Shown here: one piece after another, positions 17,944-30,671 of the stretch
Position numbering within the stretch: the stretch's first letter is position 1
Layout: each line of letters begins with the position of its first letter
NCBI GenBank assembly: GCA_905221605.1
Contig: CAJNDS010001913.1
Span: 585,064-649,063 of the forward strand
Source: Symbiodinium natans
Lineage: Eukaryota; Sar; Dinophyceae; Suessiales; Symbiodiniaceae
Reading direction: 5' to 3'
DNA: 64,000 nucleotides
The notes under the pieces: model-generated
Database searches by the model: none
What the model saw: the letters and a program-made list of their open reading frames with translations, nothing else
Told to the model about the DNA's origin: nothing
Made by a program: the position numbers and the translations under genes

Positions 17944-18246
17944 TTCTACCAGCTCTGCAAAGTGCCAAAGCAGAATGATTGCGGAAACTGGCTTGAGCCA
18001 TGCATTCTAGAGACTTGGGGATTTGGGGTGTTCGTTCTTGAAGGTGTGGGCTTGATCTTTGTGTCCATGCTTCTGGCTGTGATGGATCGACCAACATTGA
18101 TTTGGCTCAAGCCCTGCCTTTGGCAGTGGCACCGTGGCGCTCTTGCTCGTGGCCTTGGTGAGAAGGGTGTTGTTCTTTCGGCGGTAGTGCGGATGAGCGC
18201 GGGAGAGTCCCAGAAGCAGCTGTGGTCTTCAGGCTCACACTGGCCC
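17944..18246 (+). CDS. Hypothetical protein segment with one hydrophobic stretch
   Basis: About 100 codons including NDCGNWLEPCILETWG, a hydrophobic stretch (VGLIFVSMLLAVM) and LKPCLWQWHRGALARG. The frame runs into a MITE at 18247. If that element is removed a TAA follows at once. No family recognised. Confidence 0.35.
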
Positions 18247-18370
18247 TACAGGGTGGGGCCCCCTTACTATACTAACTGTAGTTAAGGGACTTATAACCTA
18301 ACTTAGGGTCCTTATAACCCAATTTAGGGCCCTTATAACTCTACTTATAACTAGGGGGCCCCACCCTGTA
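18247..18370. mobile_element. MITE with TA duplication
   Basis: Perfect terminal inverted repeats (CAGGGTGGGGCCCCCT and complement) flanked by TA on both sides, as in Tc1/mariner-type elements. The interior has several TTATAAC motifs and no coding frame. A diverged relative lies at 34818-34943. Confidence 0.75.
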
Positions 18371-18378
18371 AAACAAGG

Positions 18379-18510
18379 GTCATAGGAGTGTTCGGGAGCA
18401 GCGAACCTCAACACGAGGAGCGCTGCCTTTTTCGACACGGGAGACCTAGGTGCAACTTCGAGGCAACGTTTGAAAAATGGCCAGACTCGAGCGAATCGGG
18501 GACATGTTAG
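18379..18510 (+). CDS. Exon-like open segment
   Basis: Reads VFGSSEPQHEERCLFRHG and FEATFEKWPDSSESG, closing at TAG 18508. A second frame takes over immediately after, so these may be two exons or a frameshifted gene. Confidence 0.3.
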   Translation, partial: VIGVFGSSEPQHEERCLFRHGRPRCNFEATFEKWPDSSESGTC

Positions 18511-18631
18511 ACATTGGAGATTTTGGAATTGGTTCGTAGGTGCCGCGGTGTGTGGTGCTCGCATTTGCCCTAGAATGAGCCAAGTCTGTGGTGCAGCCAT
18601 TTGGCCATCTGGTAGCGAAAGAGACCGGTGA
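18509..18631 (+). CDS. Exon-like open segment in the next frame
   Basis: Reads RHWRFWNWFVGAAVCGAR and SQVCGAAIWPSGSERDR to TGA 18629. It is Trp- and Cys-rich and overlaps the stop of the previous segment. Confidence 0.3.
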   Translation, partial: RHWRFWNWFVGAAVCGARICPRMSQVCGAAIWPSGSERDR

Positions 18632-18810
18632 CTGATGCAGATGGCTAACTATGATGGCTATAAAATGCAAAACTAGGTTCACACATGAGATGGTGTGTTG
18701 TTCCGTGGTAGAGCGGCAGAGGCCTTTGTATGCTAACATGTAAGCGATGTTAAGATGTTTACACGCAAAGGTTGCAATGCTAGCGTGTTTGCATGTTAAC
18801 GTTGTAGTGC

Positions 18811-18852
18811 TGCTAAGGGGTGTGTGTGTGTGTGTGTGTGTGCGTGTGTGTG
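18811..18852. repeat. (TG)n microsatellite
   Basis: A GTGTGT run with single interruptions, in a TG-rich context extending to about 18930. Confidence 0.85.
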
Positions 18853-18948
18853 CTGCTGTGATGATGTGTGTTAGCGTTGGATGATGTGATGTTGTTAAGT
18901 GTGGGTGTGATGTTTTGGTGCGATGTTTCCGTTGACCCTCAATGATGT

Positions 18949-19067
18949 GATTATGCAAAGGTGCTTCAGAAACGGGCAGCCGGACAGGCTGGGGGCCTGG
19001 GGCGGCAAGCCGCGCCGGCCGCCAAGGCGCCTGCCCCGACACGGCGACACGTTTCGCGGCAGCAGAG
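18949..19067 (+). CDS. Exon-like Ala-rich open segment
   Basis: Reads VLQKRAAGQAGGLGRQAAP and RRHVSRQQS to TGA 19065-19067. Composition only. Confidence 0.25.
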
Positions 19068-19133
19068 TTGAGTTAAAGAGCTTGACACGCTGCGTATAAG
19101 GATATGTTTTGAGAGCACAGGACGCACAATCGT

Positions 19134-19229
19134 ATGCTCACGAGGACCAGGGACCCCGACCCCGAGATAGATTTCAAGAGTCAGGTGGACACCTCTGGAA
19201 CCCTGTGGTCGCAAATGGAAACGGACTGA
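19134..19229 (+). CDS. Small open frame of 31 codons
   Basis: ATG-initiated, reading MLTRTRDPDPEIDFKSQ and ending WSQMETD. A second plus frame is also open across part of it, so coding status is uncertain. Confidence 0.25.
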   Translation: MLTRTRDPDPEIDFKSQVDTSGTLWSQMETD

Positions 19230-19537
19230 ATGTCTGGACGATGGACCAACGTTAAGCAGGACTATGTAGCTTGTATACAAAAGATTCAAAAGTTGAGACG
19301 TTCCATTTAGGGTTGGGTTTAGGGAAACCCTGGCCAACGCAGATCGTCAGGTATCCACAACAGAAACCTCCGCTTCTCCGCCCCCTAAAACCCACAAGTC
19401 AAAACCCGACATGCCAACCCTAAACCCTAAACCCTAAGTCCCAGTGACATCAGTGACATCTGAGGCTGGCTCGGGAAGCGTGTTTGTTTGTTTTTGATTT
19501 TTCTTGGGGGGAGGGGGCGGGGTGTGCGGCTTAAGCC

Positions 19538-19630
19538 GGGTCTATTTGGAAGCTAATACTCGGTTTTACAAGAGGACAAGAGGCCCAAAAACCTTTACTT
19601 ATTCACAAGAGCCAGCTTCCAAATAAACCC
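19538..19630. mobile_element. TIR element (TTGGAAGC family)
   Basis: A 93-bp element with 17-bp inverted ends (GGGTCTATTTGGAAGCT and the complement of GGGTTTATTTGGAAGCT, one mismatch). Related arms occur at 24629-24749 and 2242-2375. Confidence 0.65.
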
Positions 19631-19659
19631 TGTTTGGTTCCTGGGGTGGCGCAAGCCTG

Positions 19660-19921
19660 GAATGTAAATAATTTAAGTATTTGGCGTCCCCCAAACATTT
19701 AAACTATTTAAATTATATAAAAAGTTAAATTTAGATAATTTACATGTTTGGCGCCCCCAAAACATTTCAAATTATATAAATTCGGTGAATGTATATAATT
19801 TAAATAATTTAAATGTCTGGCGGCCCCCAAACATTTAAATTGTTTTAAATTATATAAATTCTGGAAATTTATATAATTCAAATAATTTATACAATTTAAA
19901 TAATTTGAATAAAACAATTTA
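19660..19921. repeat. AT-rich repeat with ATTTAAATTATATAAA units
   Basis: Three or more diverged copies of a unit joining a GGCGCCCCCAAACATTT core to AT-rich sequence. The same unit recurs at about 20150-20245 between the two 32-bp repeat arrays. No coding. Confidence 0.7.
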
Positions 19922-20125
19922 AATGGCGAAAGGGGGGGCTGGGGGCAGGTGCCCAATACTAAATTACGAGCCCGGGCCTCCCCCCCATATTAAATTACGA
20001 GCCCGGGCCTCCTCCTGGTACTAAATTACGAGCCCGGGCCTCCCCCCAATACTAAATTACGAGCCCGGGCCTCCCCAATATTAAATTACGAGCCCGGGCC
20101 TCCCCCAGCTCCCCCTTTCGCCATT
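19922..20125. repeat. TIR-flanked array of 32-bp units
   Basis: Five copies of a roughly 31-32-bp unit with the core AAATTACGAGCCCGGGCC, separated by C-rich spacers. The array is enclosed by inverted ends (AATGGCGAAAGGGGG at left, its complement at right). A mobile element with internal tandem repeats is the simplest reading. Confidence 0.65.
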
Positions 20126-20245
20126 CGAAATATTTAATGTATTTAAATTAAATGTCTGGCGGCCCCCAAACATTTAAATAGTTTAAATTATATAAATTCG
20201 GTGAATTTATATATTTTAAACAATTTATATAATTTACATAATTTG

Positions 20246-20405
20246 AATGGCGAAAGGGGGGGCTGGGGGCAGGTGCCCAATACTAAATTACGAGCCCGGG
20301 CCTCCCCCCAATACTAAATTACGAGCCCGGGCCTCCTCCTGGTACTAAATTACGAGCCCGGGCTTCCCCCCAATACTAAATTACGAGCCCGGGCTTCCCC
20401 CCAAT
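20246..20405. repeat. Second array of the 32-bp units
   Basis: Starts with the same AATGGCGAAAGGGGG end and carries four units of the AAATTACGAGCCCGGGC core, but I find no matching right end. Probably a truncated copy of 19922-20125. Confidence 0.65.
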
Positions 20406-20429
20406 TCTTTCGTTATATTTCTACGGGCA

Positions 20430-21860
20430 AGAGGAAAAAACAGAAGGAAATGATGTTACGTGTGTCCAAAATTAGGGTGTCCTTTTCTTACTTTTCTGTA
20501 GCAAAACCCACCTTTCAAGGACACCCGCGCCGGAGACACAAATTTTATGGAAACCTTGAGAGAGAAAAGGTGCTTCTTTGTCCACTCTCATCTGTCGTTC
20601 GCTTTAATTTCTGCACCCTTTTCATTTCAATATGAAATATGTAAATCATAGTTAAAGAGGGGCGTCCAAGATTTTTAGAGTCTTTCGGTCGTTCTTTTCT
20701 TCCTCGTTCTGTAACAAAACCCGCCTTAAAAGGATGCCCATGCCGGAGACCTCTATTGTTTGGAGACCTTGAAAGAAAAGGTGCTTGTTTGTCCACTCTC
20801 ACCTTCTGTTCGTTTTATTTCCTGTCACCCTTTTATTTAAGTGTGGATATGTATAGATCACTTTAAAGATGGGCGTCCAAGTTTTTTTTACAGTGTTTCG
20901 GGTGTCCTTTTCTTCCTTTTCAAAACCCACCTTAAAAGGACACCCGCAACGGAGACTCCCATGTTTTGGAAACCTTGAAGGAAAGGCGCTCCCGTTTATA
21001 CTGTGGCCTTCCTTTCGTCTTATTTCTTTGCACAAGCGGAAAAAAGAAAGACATCATGTTACATGTATCCAAAACTAGGGTGTCCTTTTCTTTTTTCTGT
21101 AGCAAAACCCACCTGAAAGGGACACCCGCGCCGGAGACACAAATTTTATGGAAACCTTGAAATTTGTTTTCTTTTCTGCCCCTTCTTTTTGATTAAGTAT
21201 GACATATTTAAATCATATATTCAAACAGCGGCGTTCAAGATTTTTAGAGTGTTTCGAGCATCCTTTTTCTTCCTGTTTCTGCAGCAAAACCCACCTTAGA
21301 AGGACACCCACACCAGAGACCGCAAGGGGAAATGACAGAAGGAAGTCACGTTACATGTATCCAAAATTAGGATGTCCTTCTCTTCTTTTTCTGTAGCGCA
21401 ACCCACCTGAAAAGGACACCCGCGCCGGAGGGGTTTTTAAAACCTTCAAAGAAAAGTAAGGTGCTTGGTCCACTCTCACCTTTCGTTCGTTTCATTTTCT
21501 GTCCCCGTTTGTTTAAATATGAAACTTTTAAACTATATTCCAAGAGGGGTGTCCAAGATTTTGAGAGTTCTTCGGGCGTCCTTTTCTTCCTGTTTCTGTA
21601 GCAGTAGCAAAACCCACCCTAAAAGGACACCCACGCCGGAGACTCCGATGTTTTGGAAACCTTGAAGGAAAGGCGCTCCCTTTTCCACTGCGGCCTTCCA
21701 TTCGTTTTTTTTTGCGCAAGAAGAAATAAAAAAAAGACATGATATGACATGTATCCAAAATTGGGGTGTCCTTTTCTTCTTTTTTCTGTAACAAGACCGA
21801 CCTTAAAAGGACGCCCACGCCGGAGACCTCCGTTTTGGAAACCTTGAAAGAAAGCAGGCC
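20430..21860. repeat. Diverged tandem repeat, about 200-bp unit
   Basis: A block containing GCAAAACCCACCTTAAAAGG and GCCGGAGAC recurs about eight times (near 20500, 20710, 20920, 21100, 21280, 21400, 21605, 21790). Short minus-strand frames repeat the peptide pattern RRGCPFKVGF, but each unit is broken by stops, so I treat this as satellite-like or a decayed repetitive gene. Confidence 0.65.
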
Positions 21861-21865
21861 GAAGA

Positions 21866-22075
21866 CCTAAGATTTTTAGAGATTTTTTCCCAACAGACAA
21901 ATCGCGAGCGCTGTCCGTCCCCCTAAGATTCTCTCCAAGAAGTTATGCGCCCAGCATACAATTCGCAAGTGCTGCCCCCTAAGATTTTGAAAGAATCTGT
22001 GCTCCCAAAAGACAAATCGCAAGCACCGCCCCACTAAGATTTTGGAAAAGCTTATGCTCCCAATCAGTTTTTTCT
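21866..22075. repeat. Short tandem repeat, about 60-bp unit
   Basis: Three to four diverged units around CCTAAGATTTT and GACAAATCGCAAGC. No gene. Confidence 0.55.
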
Positions 22076-22079
22076 AAAG

Positions 22080-24360
<2,281 letters not shown>

Positions 24361-24628
24361 AGGCCACCATAGTACGACTGACGTGACTGAGTGAGTGAGT
24401 GAGTGGACGGCCTGGGTGCACTCCGGCCAACGGAAACGTTCCCTCCCGCCATCTCTTCCCCCCTCGGCTTGCGTCATTGGGGAGATCCGGCAAGAGTTCG
24501 ATGCTCCGAGCCCCTCAATCCGAGCTGGGAAGAACGCCGCCCGAACCTCCATGGGCCCGCCCCCCCAACGGGCGGCTTGGGTTGGATTTAGGCACTTAGG
24601 CAAGACAGCCCACTTCTTTCCCCTGGGT

Positions 24629-24749
24629 TTATTTGGAAGCTGGCACTCGGGTTTTCTTATTGCCATACACGTTTCCATGAGGGCACGCTTCACTCACTCA
24701 AGGGTTTCGCTATGCATGCTACCTAAATGTGCGTGCTGCTTCCAAATAA
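24629..24749. mobile_element. TIR element (TTGGAAGC family)
   Basis: A 121-bp segment bounded by TTATTTGGAAGC and its complement. It shares the arm with 19538-19630 but not the interior. It overlaps the end of a minus-strand open frame. Confidence 0.55.
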
Positions 24750-25080
24750 CGTTCTGCATGGCTGGTCTTTTGTCGGCTGCAAATCCATCATTTGCAGCAT
24801 TTGAGATGAGATGGGGTCTCTGCACTGCTGCCGAATTCACCCTTCTCATAGTGCAGTCACAGAAAAAAGGCACATGGGCAGCCTGAGGACATGTAATCAG
24901 GCGCTGTGTGTCAAGAATCGTCTCTGATTCATTAGAGTCTTTGCAGCATAGCACATCGCGGCCGGCCATGCTTTCCGGCCGGCCATGCTTTCCATCGATG
25001 CGCTCCCCGATTACTTCTGCCAAATTCTTCGGCAGGATTGTGCTTATGTTTTCCATACCTGGGGTGGGGATGGAAGGGGC
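24750..25080 (-). CDS. Hypothetical protein segment
   Basis: A minus-strand frame with ENISTILPKNLAEVIGERI, DSNESETILDTQRLITCP and ISNAANDGFAADKRP. The composition is ordinary and no repeat underlies it. The frame extends in both directions into a C-rich repeat and into the TIR element, so real boundaries are unknown. No family recognised. A plus-strand frame is also open over part of it. Confidence 0.35.
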
Positions 25081-25164
25081 TGTGACGGGCAGGGGTGGGT
25101 TGGGGCGGGTGGGGGGGGGGAAGGTGCGGGCGTGGGGTGGGGGGCGTTTGGGGAGGGGGGGGGG

Positions 25165-25719
25165 GAAGTCTTGTTTCCATTTGCCGGCTGTGTCCTGCGG
25201 CTTCGTTTTGTATGCAACGTGCTGCATGACCTGGACTGCGTGCTGCATGGGGAGGGAGCGTGCTGCATGCGTGAGTTGCTGCGCGTGCGTGCTGCGTGGC
25301 CACCACCGTGCTGCTTGGGACGACGCGCTGCCGCCACGTGGCGGCGCGGGAACGCTCATGCAGAACTCTTTCCTGCCGAAACCCTCCTTCTAATGCCTCC
25401 TCTTCACGGAATTAAAACCGCCCCGGCCCGTGCGTTCTGTATAATGCGTTCCACATGGACGATCACACTCCGCCACGTGGCGGCGCGGGGACGCGTGGAG
25501 CCGCCACGTGGCGGCGCTGGGACGCGCCATGTGGCACCCGGAGGTTCATGCAGAACCCTTTCCGTGCACTCCCGGATCCCCCGGCATGCAGGCACGCACT
25601 CGCAGCAACTCACGCATGCAGCACGCTCCCTCCCCATGCAGCACGCAGTCCAGGTCATGCAGCACGTTGCATACAAAACGAAGCCGTAGGACACAGCCGG
25701 CAAATGGAAACAAGACTTC
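25165..25719. repeat. 126-bp inverted repeat with 303-bp centre
   Basis: The arms 25165-25290 and 25594-25719 are almost perfect reverse complements (a couple of mismatches) and are bordered by G-rich (left) and C-rich (right) tracts. The centre contains three copies of the palindrome GCCGCCACGTGGCGGC or close variants. It could be the remnant of a larger TIR element or a hairpin-forming unit. Frames through it are open on both strands but are not convincing as genes. Confidence 0.75.
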
Positions 25720-26352
25720 CACCCCCCCCCCCACCAACGCACCCCACCCCACCCCCCCCACCCTCCCCCTCCCCACCCGCCCCGGGCCCAGAAATGGATG
25801 AAGGGAAAGACTCGCGCCAAGAGGCAGCGTACACAGTAGACAAATTTTGACTGGATGACAAAATCTCCACGGGGATCGAAGACTTGAGCGAGTGCAAAAT
25901 AAACGTGTCCAGAATGCTCTGTAATTTCTGGACCAATGAAGAGAATGTCACGTAGCACAAGAGATTTCTTGTGCACCAAACACTATACGCCCCAAAGTGC
26001 CGACTGCATTCAAATTGCAGCCTTGCTGTGTCTCATTACCGAATAAGAGAGGCCCAAGCAGAACCCAAATCTGATACAGAACCCATAATTAGGCGGAATG
26101 CATACTGAGACTCTTGACTCACTCACTTGGAAACCCTGAACCCCTAAACCCAACACGTCCTGCAAGTTGGGTCGAGGATTCAGGGTTCCGGGTTTAACCC
26201 CCCCAACCTTCAGCCTGAAACCCTAAACCCTAAAGGTTAGGGTTTAGGGTTTAGGGTTTAGGGTTTTGGGTTTTGGGTTTTGGGTTTAGGGTTTAGGGTT
26301 TAGGGTTTAGGGTTTAGGGTTTAGGGTCTAAACCCTAAACCTTAATCCTAGA

Positions 26353-26432
26353 CCCAGCTTGCAGGACGGCGAGGGGAAGCGCGTTAGCAACCTTGCAGCG
26401 CCCTCGGCCGATACCTTGAGGACCAAACGAAC
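26353..26432 (+). CDS. Exon-like open segment
   Basis: Reads LQDGEGKRVSNLAAPSADT between repeat blocks. No family recognised. Confidence 0.3.
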
Positions 26433-26901
26433 CCTAAAAGGGGTTTGGGGTTTAGGGTTTAGGGTTTAGGGTTTAGGGTTTTACCTGAATAGGGATTATA
26501 GTAGAAAAGGGTTGATGACCCCAATTTTCGGGTTCATTTGGTCCCCCCCGATACTGGGAGGGTTGTGTTTGGGAAGGGTGCGGGGGTGGGGGGGCCCTCT
26601 GGGTGTTAGGATTGCAGGTTTGGTTTGGGGTTTGGGGTGTAGGGTTTATAGGGTTTCACCATATGGTAGGGCTCCTGTAGGGCTGAGGCGTTTCGAATGC
26701 CCTAAACCCTAGACCCCATCCTACAAGCCCAGGAAAAGCCGTACAAACAAACCCTGCAAACCCTAAACCCTAAACTGGCCCTCAGCCCTACAAAAACCCA
26801 AATGAACCCTACGAAAGCCCTAAGCCCAAAGAAACCCTTGACCCCAAACCCTGTAAAACCTACGAAAACCCTAATGAACCCTACGAAAACGCTAAGCCCA
26901 G

Positions 26902-27203
26902 AGAAAGCAAGCCTCCGCTGTATGCCGGCCACCCGAAGGACACAAGGCGCCGGTGATCACGCAACACGCAGCCCTCCAAAGGTTTAGGGGTTTAGGGTCT
27001 AGGGTTTAGGGCTAGGGTTTAGGGTTTAGGGTTTAGGGTTTAGGGTTTAGGGTTTAGGGTTTAGGGTTTAGGGTTTAGGGTTTAGGGTTTCGGGTGCCTG
27101 AACCCCTAAACCCCGAAAACATGATCTATCACCGGCCCAGGTGATCACGTACAAAGTGCTGGGACATCAAGTGGACACAGGAGCCCTCTGGGCTTCGACT
27201 GGG
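26902..27203 (+). CDS. Two exon-like segments joined by a predicted GT-AG intron
   Basis: The first segment ends ...PPEGHKAP at 26952 and the second begins VITYKVLGHQVDTGA at 27141. The intervening 188 bp (26953-27140) starts GTGATCACG and ends CCCAG, and the second segment begins with the same GTGATCACG. Removing 26953-27140 gives a continuous frame. The intron contains a long TTTAGGG block. Family unknown. Confidence 0.45.
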
Positions 27204-27265
27204 TTTAGGGTTTAGGGTTTAGGGTTTCGGGTTTAGGGTTTAGGGTTTCGGTTTACGGTTTAGTT

Positions 27266-27419
27266 GCCGTCAATAGCCCTCACCCCCATGACATCTACGG
27301 CCTTCTTTTCAACGCACATCTGGAACTCATCAACCCCTGCAACACGAAATGCCCAGCCCGGCCTACTGCGTCTTCCCCGCTAGCACCCTCAGCCCTAGCA
27401 CCCCTGAAACCCTAATCCC
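27266..27419 (+). CDS. Exon-like open segment
   Basis: One frame reads HDIYGLLFNAHLELINPCN; a second plus frame is also open here, so the frame is not settled. It ends in CCCTAAA-type repeat. Confidence 0.3.
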
Positions 27420-27536
27420 TAAGCCTTGATCCTTAAACCCTGAACCTTAAACCCTAAACCCTGAACCGTAAACCCTAAACCCTAAACCCTCTAAACCCTC
27501 TGATTCCTAAACCCTAAACCCTAACCCCTAAACCGC

Positions 27537-27635
27537 ATGCCTGCAATGATACTCGTTGACGGACCCCATGCCGCAAGGAAACAAGCCGGCGGGGGAGAAG
27601 TTGGCAAGGCCCTGAGATTCGATGTGGGTTGCAGG
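27537..27635 (+). CDS. Exon-like open segment
   Basis: Starts at an ATG and reads MPAMILVDGPHAARKQAG, then EVGKALRFDV before repeat. No family recognised. Confidence 0.3.
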
Positions 27636-28251
27636 GTTTGGGGTTCAGGGTTTTGGGTTTTGGGTTTTGGGGTCCTACTTTTGTGTGGAAACCTAGATAT
27701 GGGGCTCCGTGTTCTAACCCTAAGCTCTATGAACCCTAAACCACAAATCCCGAACCCTTGAGCCCCAAGCCCTGATACCCCACAGGCTATCCGAATGCAG
27801 AGAACTACCCGGGTCCCCCCGTGGCCTGCCCAAATCCGCATTTCAATGGGCTTAGGCTTAGGGTTTGGGGTGGGGTTTAGGGTTTAGGGATTAGGGTTTA
27901 GGGTTTAGGGTTTAGGGTTTAGGGTTTAGGGTTTAGGGTTTATGGTTTAAAGGATGCTACTCCATGAGGCTCCATGCACCTACGGAGTATATCCTTGGGC
28001 CCGAAAGCCACTATAGGGAGCCGGTTTATTAGGGTACTTAAGGGTGAAAACTACACTGATACATGGCTTAGTACCCTGAACCTCCAAAGAACGCCACCGC
28101 AACAGCGTTTAGAGCTTCTTCGTTGAATTTTAACGCATGTGTACAGGTTCAAACCGTTTCAAACCCTAAGCCCTGCGGCCGCCCTAATTCCTAGGCCCTA
28201 TACCCTAAACCCTAAACCTAAACCCTATACCCTAAACCCAAAACCCTAAAC

Positions 28252-28341
28252 ACCCTTACTGGCTCTGAGGCGCTCCACTACTCGGAGGCTCTACAGTACG
28301 CCATCGAAGGAGCGGGGGTGTATGGTCTTGTGTGTAATCAG
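28252..28341 (+). CDS. Exon-like open segment
   Basis: Reads SEALHYSEALQYAIEGAGV and YGLVCNQG. Flanked by CCCTAAA upstream and TTTAGGG-like sequence downstream. No family recognised. Confidence 0.35.
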
Positions 28342-28655
28342 GGTTTAAAGGGTTTGGGGTTTAGGCTTTATAGGGTTTACAGGCTTTCGGGTTGGGATGT
28401 TCTCCCCTTACACTAGCAATCCTTTGTACTTGTAGGGATTCTAGTACCCCCCGATTATAATCCCTATTAAGAAAAAGGCGGAACGTCGCAAGGTTTCGGG
28501 TTAGGAGTTTCGAATTTCGGGTAGTTTTGGGTTGGGGGTAGTGGTGGGGTCGTAGGTTTTACGGTTTAGGGTTTGCAGGTTATGGGTTTAGTGTAGTGGA
28601 GCTTAGAATTTAGGGTCTGGGGTTTGGTGGGCAGTTAGTGTGTGTGTGTGTGGGT

Positions 28656-28731
28656 GCAGACTGGCGACTTGCCAAGTACCTGGAAGGGTGCCACGCCCGG
28701 CTTTTGCGGAGCAACGAGCAAGGGTTTAGGG
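28656..28731 (+). CDS. Exon-like open segment after a possible 3' splice site
   Basis: Preceded by a TG-rich tract ending GGTGCAG, then reads DWRLAKYLEGCHARLLRSN. No family recognised. Confidence 0.35.
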
Positions 28732-29264
28732 TTTAGGGTTTAGGGTTTAGGGTTTAAGGTTTAGGGTTTAGGGTTTAGGGTTGAGGAACAGTGCGGAATG
28801 TTGCCCTAAACCCGTAACCCTTTATAAACCCTGAACCCTTAACCCTTTGTAAACCCTCAACCCTGTATAAACCCTTAACCCTTTACAAACCCTAAACCCT
28901 GAACCTCTTATAAGCCCTAAGCCCTGAACTTCGACCAGAAGTTGACTAGGGATCCAAGCGTGAAAGCTTGCCGCTTGGCAGATTTTTTTTGGGGTTATGG
29001 GTTCCCTTATAAAATAACCAACCCGAAAAAGGGTGCCCTTATTATATTATGGTTGCTGGGCTGCCAAGGCCTTGTTTCTTTGTGGGCTTGTTGGTCTACG
29101 GGCTTGGCGTGTGCCTTAGCGCTCCAGGAAGGCTCTTCCAAGTACAGTAGGTATTATTTGCAAACCCTAAACCCTAAACCCTAAACCCTAAACCCTTAGG
29201 GTTTAGGGTTCAGGGTTTAGGGGTTATAGTAATGTTTAGGGGTTAGGGTTTGGGCCCTTTCTTA

Positions 29265-29351
29265 GCAAGAGTCTGGTCAACCCCAGGACCCTTCAAGAGA
29301 TATCCCGCCATTGCTGTTCTTGCCACCTGGCTTGAGTTCTTTTCAGTCGGG
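29265..29351 (+). CDS. Exon-like open segment
   Basis: Reads RVWSTPGPFKRYPAIAVLA and TWLEFFSVG; another frame is open for a shorter stretch. Confidence 0.3.
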
Positions 29352-30084
29352 GTTTCAGGGTTTAGGGTTAGGGTTTAGGGTTTAGGGTTAAGGGTTAAGG
29401 GTTAAGGGTTTAGGCTTCAGGGTTTGGGTTGAAGAAAGCAGGGTTCAAGGGGGGGGGGTAGGTAACCCAGGGTTCCCTAAAGAACTCACCACCTATAAGG
29501 CTCCCTAAGCTTCCCTAAGGTTCCCTACCCATGAACCCCGAGGGTTTGGGGTGCCAGAAGTTCCCTGGTAGTGTTTAAGACTACGGGTAGGGTTTAGGGT
29601 ACGGGGGTAGTCGGCATGGGGTTCATAGGTTTCGTAAGAGTCATACGGCTCATAGGGTGTATAGGTAGGGGTTTGCGTGTAGTCAAGGTCTTGAACCCTA
29701 AACCCTACACCCTGAACCCTACACCCAACACCCTAAACCCCAAACCGGTGGTACAGGTTTAGTCCTTAGTCGGGTTTAGGGTTTAGGGTTTAGGGTTTAG
29801 GGTTTAGGGTTTAGGGTTTAGGGTTTAGGGTTTAGGGTTTAGGGTTTAGGGTTAGGGTCGAATTCGTTCTCTTGGCATCAAGCTGAACGCTATTCCTCCA
29901 TTTCCGCACCGCAGGCTCCGGGAAGAACAAGCAGAGTGAGCTTAGGGTTTGGGACTTGGGACTTGGGGTTCAGGGTTTAGGGTTTAGGGTTTAGGGTTTA
30001 GGGTTTAGGGTTTAGGGTTTAGGGGTTAGGGGTTAGGGGTTTAGGGTGTGGGGTTTATGGGGTTTAGGGTTTACAGGGTTTAGG

Positions 30085-30518
30085 CCTGAATGCACATCAA
30101 CTGCTAAGGATGAGGATGTGGTGGTTTCGTTCCAGCCTCAGTCCCTGCTTGTGGTGCCACTCGGAGGTTCATGGTACTTAGGTTTGGGCTTTAGGCTTTA
30201 GGCTTTAGGCTTTAGGCTTTAGGCTTTAGGCTTTAGGCTTTAGGCTTTAGGCTTTAGGCTTTAGGCTTTAGGCTTTAGGCTTTAGGCTTTAGGGTGTAGT
30301 GTTTAGGGTTTTTTGTTTAGTAACCCAATTACAGCTGTACTTATAACCCACTTATAACCCTATTAGGGTACTTGAGGGGATTATATGTTATACGTTGTTA
30401 TAACTACACTTGGAATGGCTTACTAAGTACCCTGAACCTCCAAGTAGAGGCAGTTCGGTTAAGAGTTGAGGACACAGGGCCAGTAAAAGCGAGGCTCAGC
30501 TTCTACCCTAAGACCTAA
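30085..30518 (+). CDS. Coding-like segment interrupted by an inverted-repeat element
   Basis: 30085-30158 reads TAKDEDVVVSFQPQSLLVV. After the element at 30159-30445 the sequence reads EAVRLRVEDTGPVKARLSF to a TAA at 30516. Both halves have ordinary protein composition. I cannot fix an exact splice pair, so the join is tentative. Confidence 0.35.
30159..30445. mobile_element. Inverted-repeat element with a TTTAGGC array inside
   Basis: The ends are inverted copies of about 22 bp (ACTCGGAGGTTCATGGTACT and complement of ACTTGGAGGTTCAGGGTACT). The interior carries about 15 tandem copies of TTTAGGC (30188-30294) inserted where an uninterrupted relative (17460 onwards) reads straight through GGTACTTAGTAACCC. 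Other members or ends lie at 60836-60953, 56576, 17462, 28080 and 1327/1735. Confidence 0.7.
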
Positions 30519-30560
30519 ACCCTATAAACCCTACACCCTAAACCCGCGTGCGTGTAACAG

Positions 30561-30671
30561 GAGCTTCCCAACAGGAACCCTGACTCAACGCGTCCTCTCG
30601 TATGATCCGGATGTTGGGTTGTTAAGCGCCCACAATACCAAGGTGATGAGCTTGTGCTTTGCAAGGGTTCA
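30561..30671 (+). CDS. Exon-like open segment after a possible 3' splice site
   Basis: Preceded by TGTAACAG; reads TLTQRVLSYDPDVGLLSAH and NTKVMSLCFA. No family recognised. Confidence 0.35.

Noticed and set aside
18446-19042. A 198-codon minus-strand frame
   Set aside because: Its centre is translated TG/CA microsatellite (Thr-His runs) and it has no recognisable domain.
24985-25979. Several 100-230-codon frames on both strands around the inverted repeat
   Set aside because: They are created by the inverted repeat and G/C-rich runs and mirror each other; no domain is visible.
28621-28660. A regulatory (TG)n element
   Set aside because: Short microsatellite; at most a pyrimidine-poor stretch before a possible splice site.
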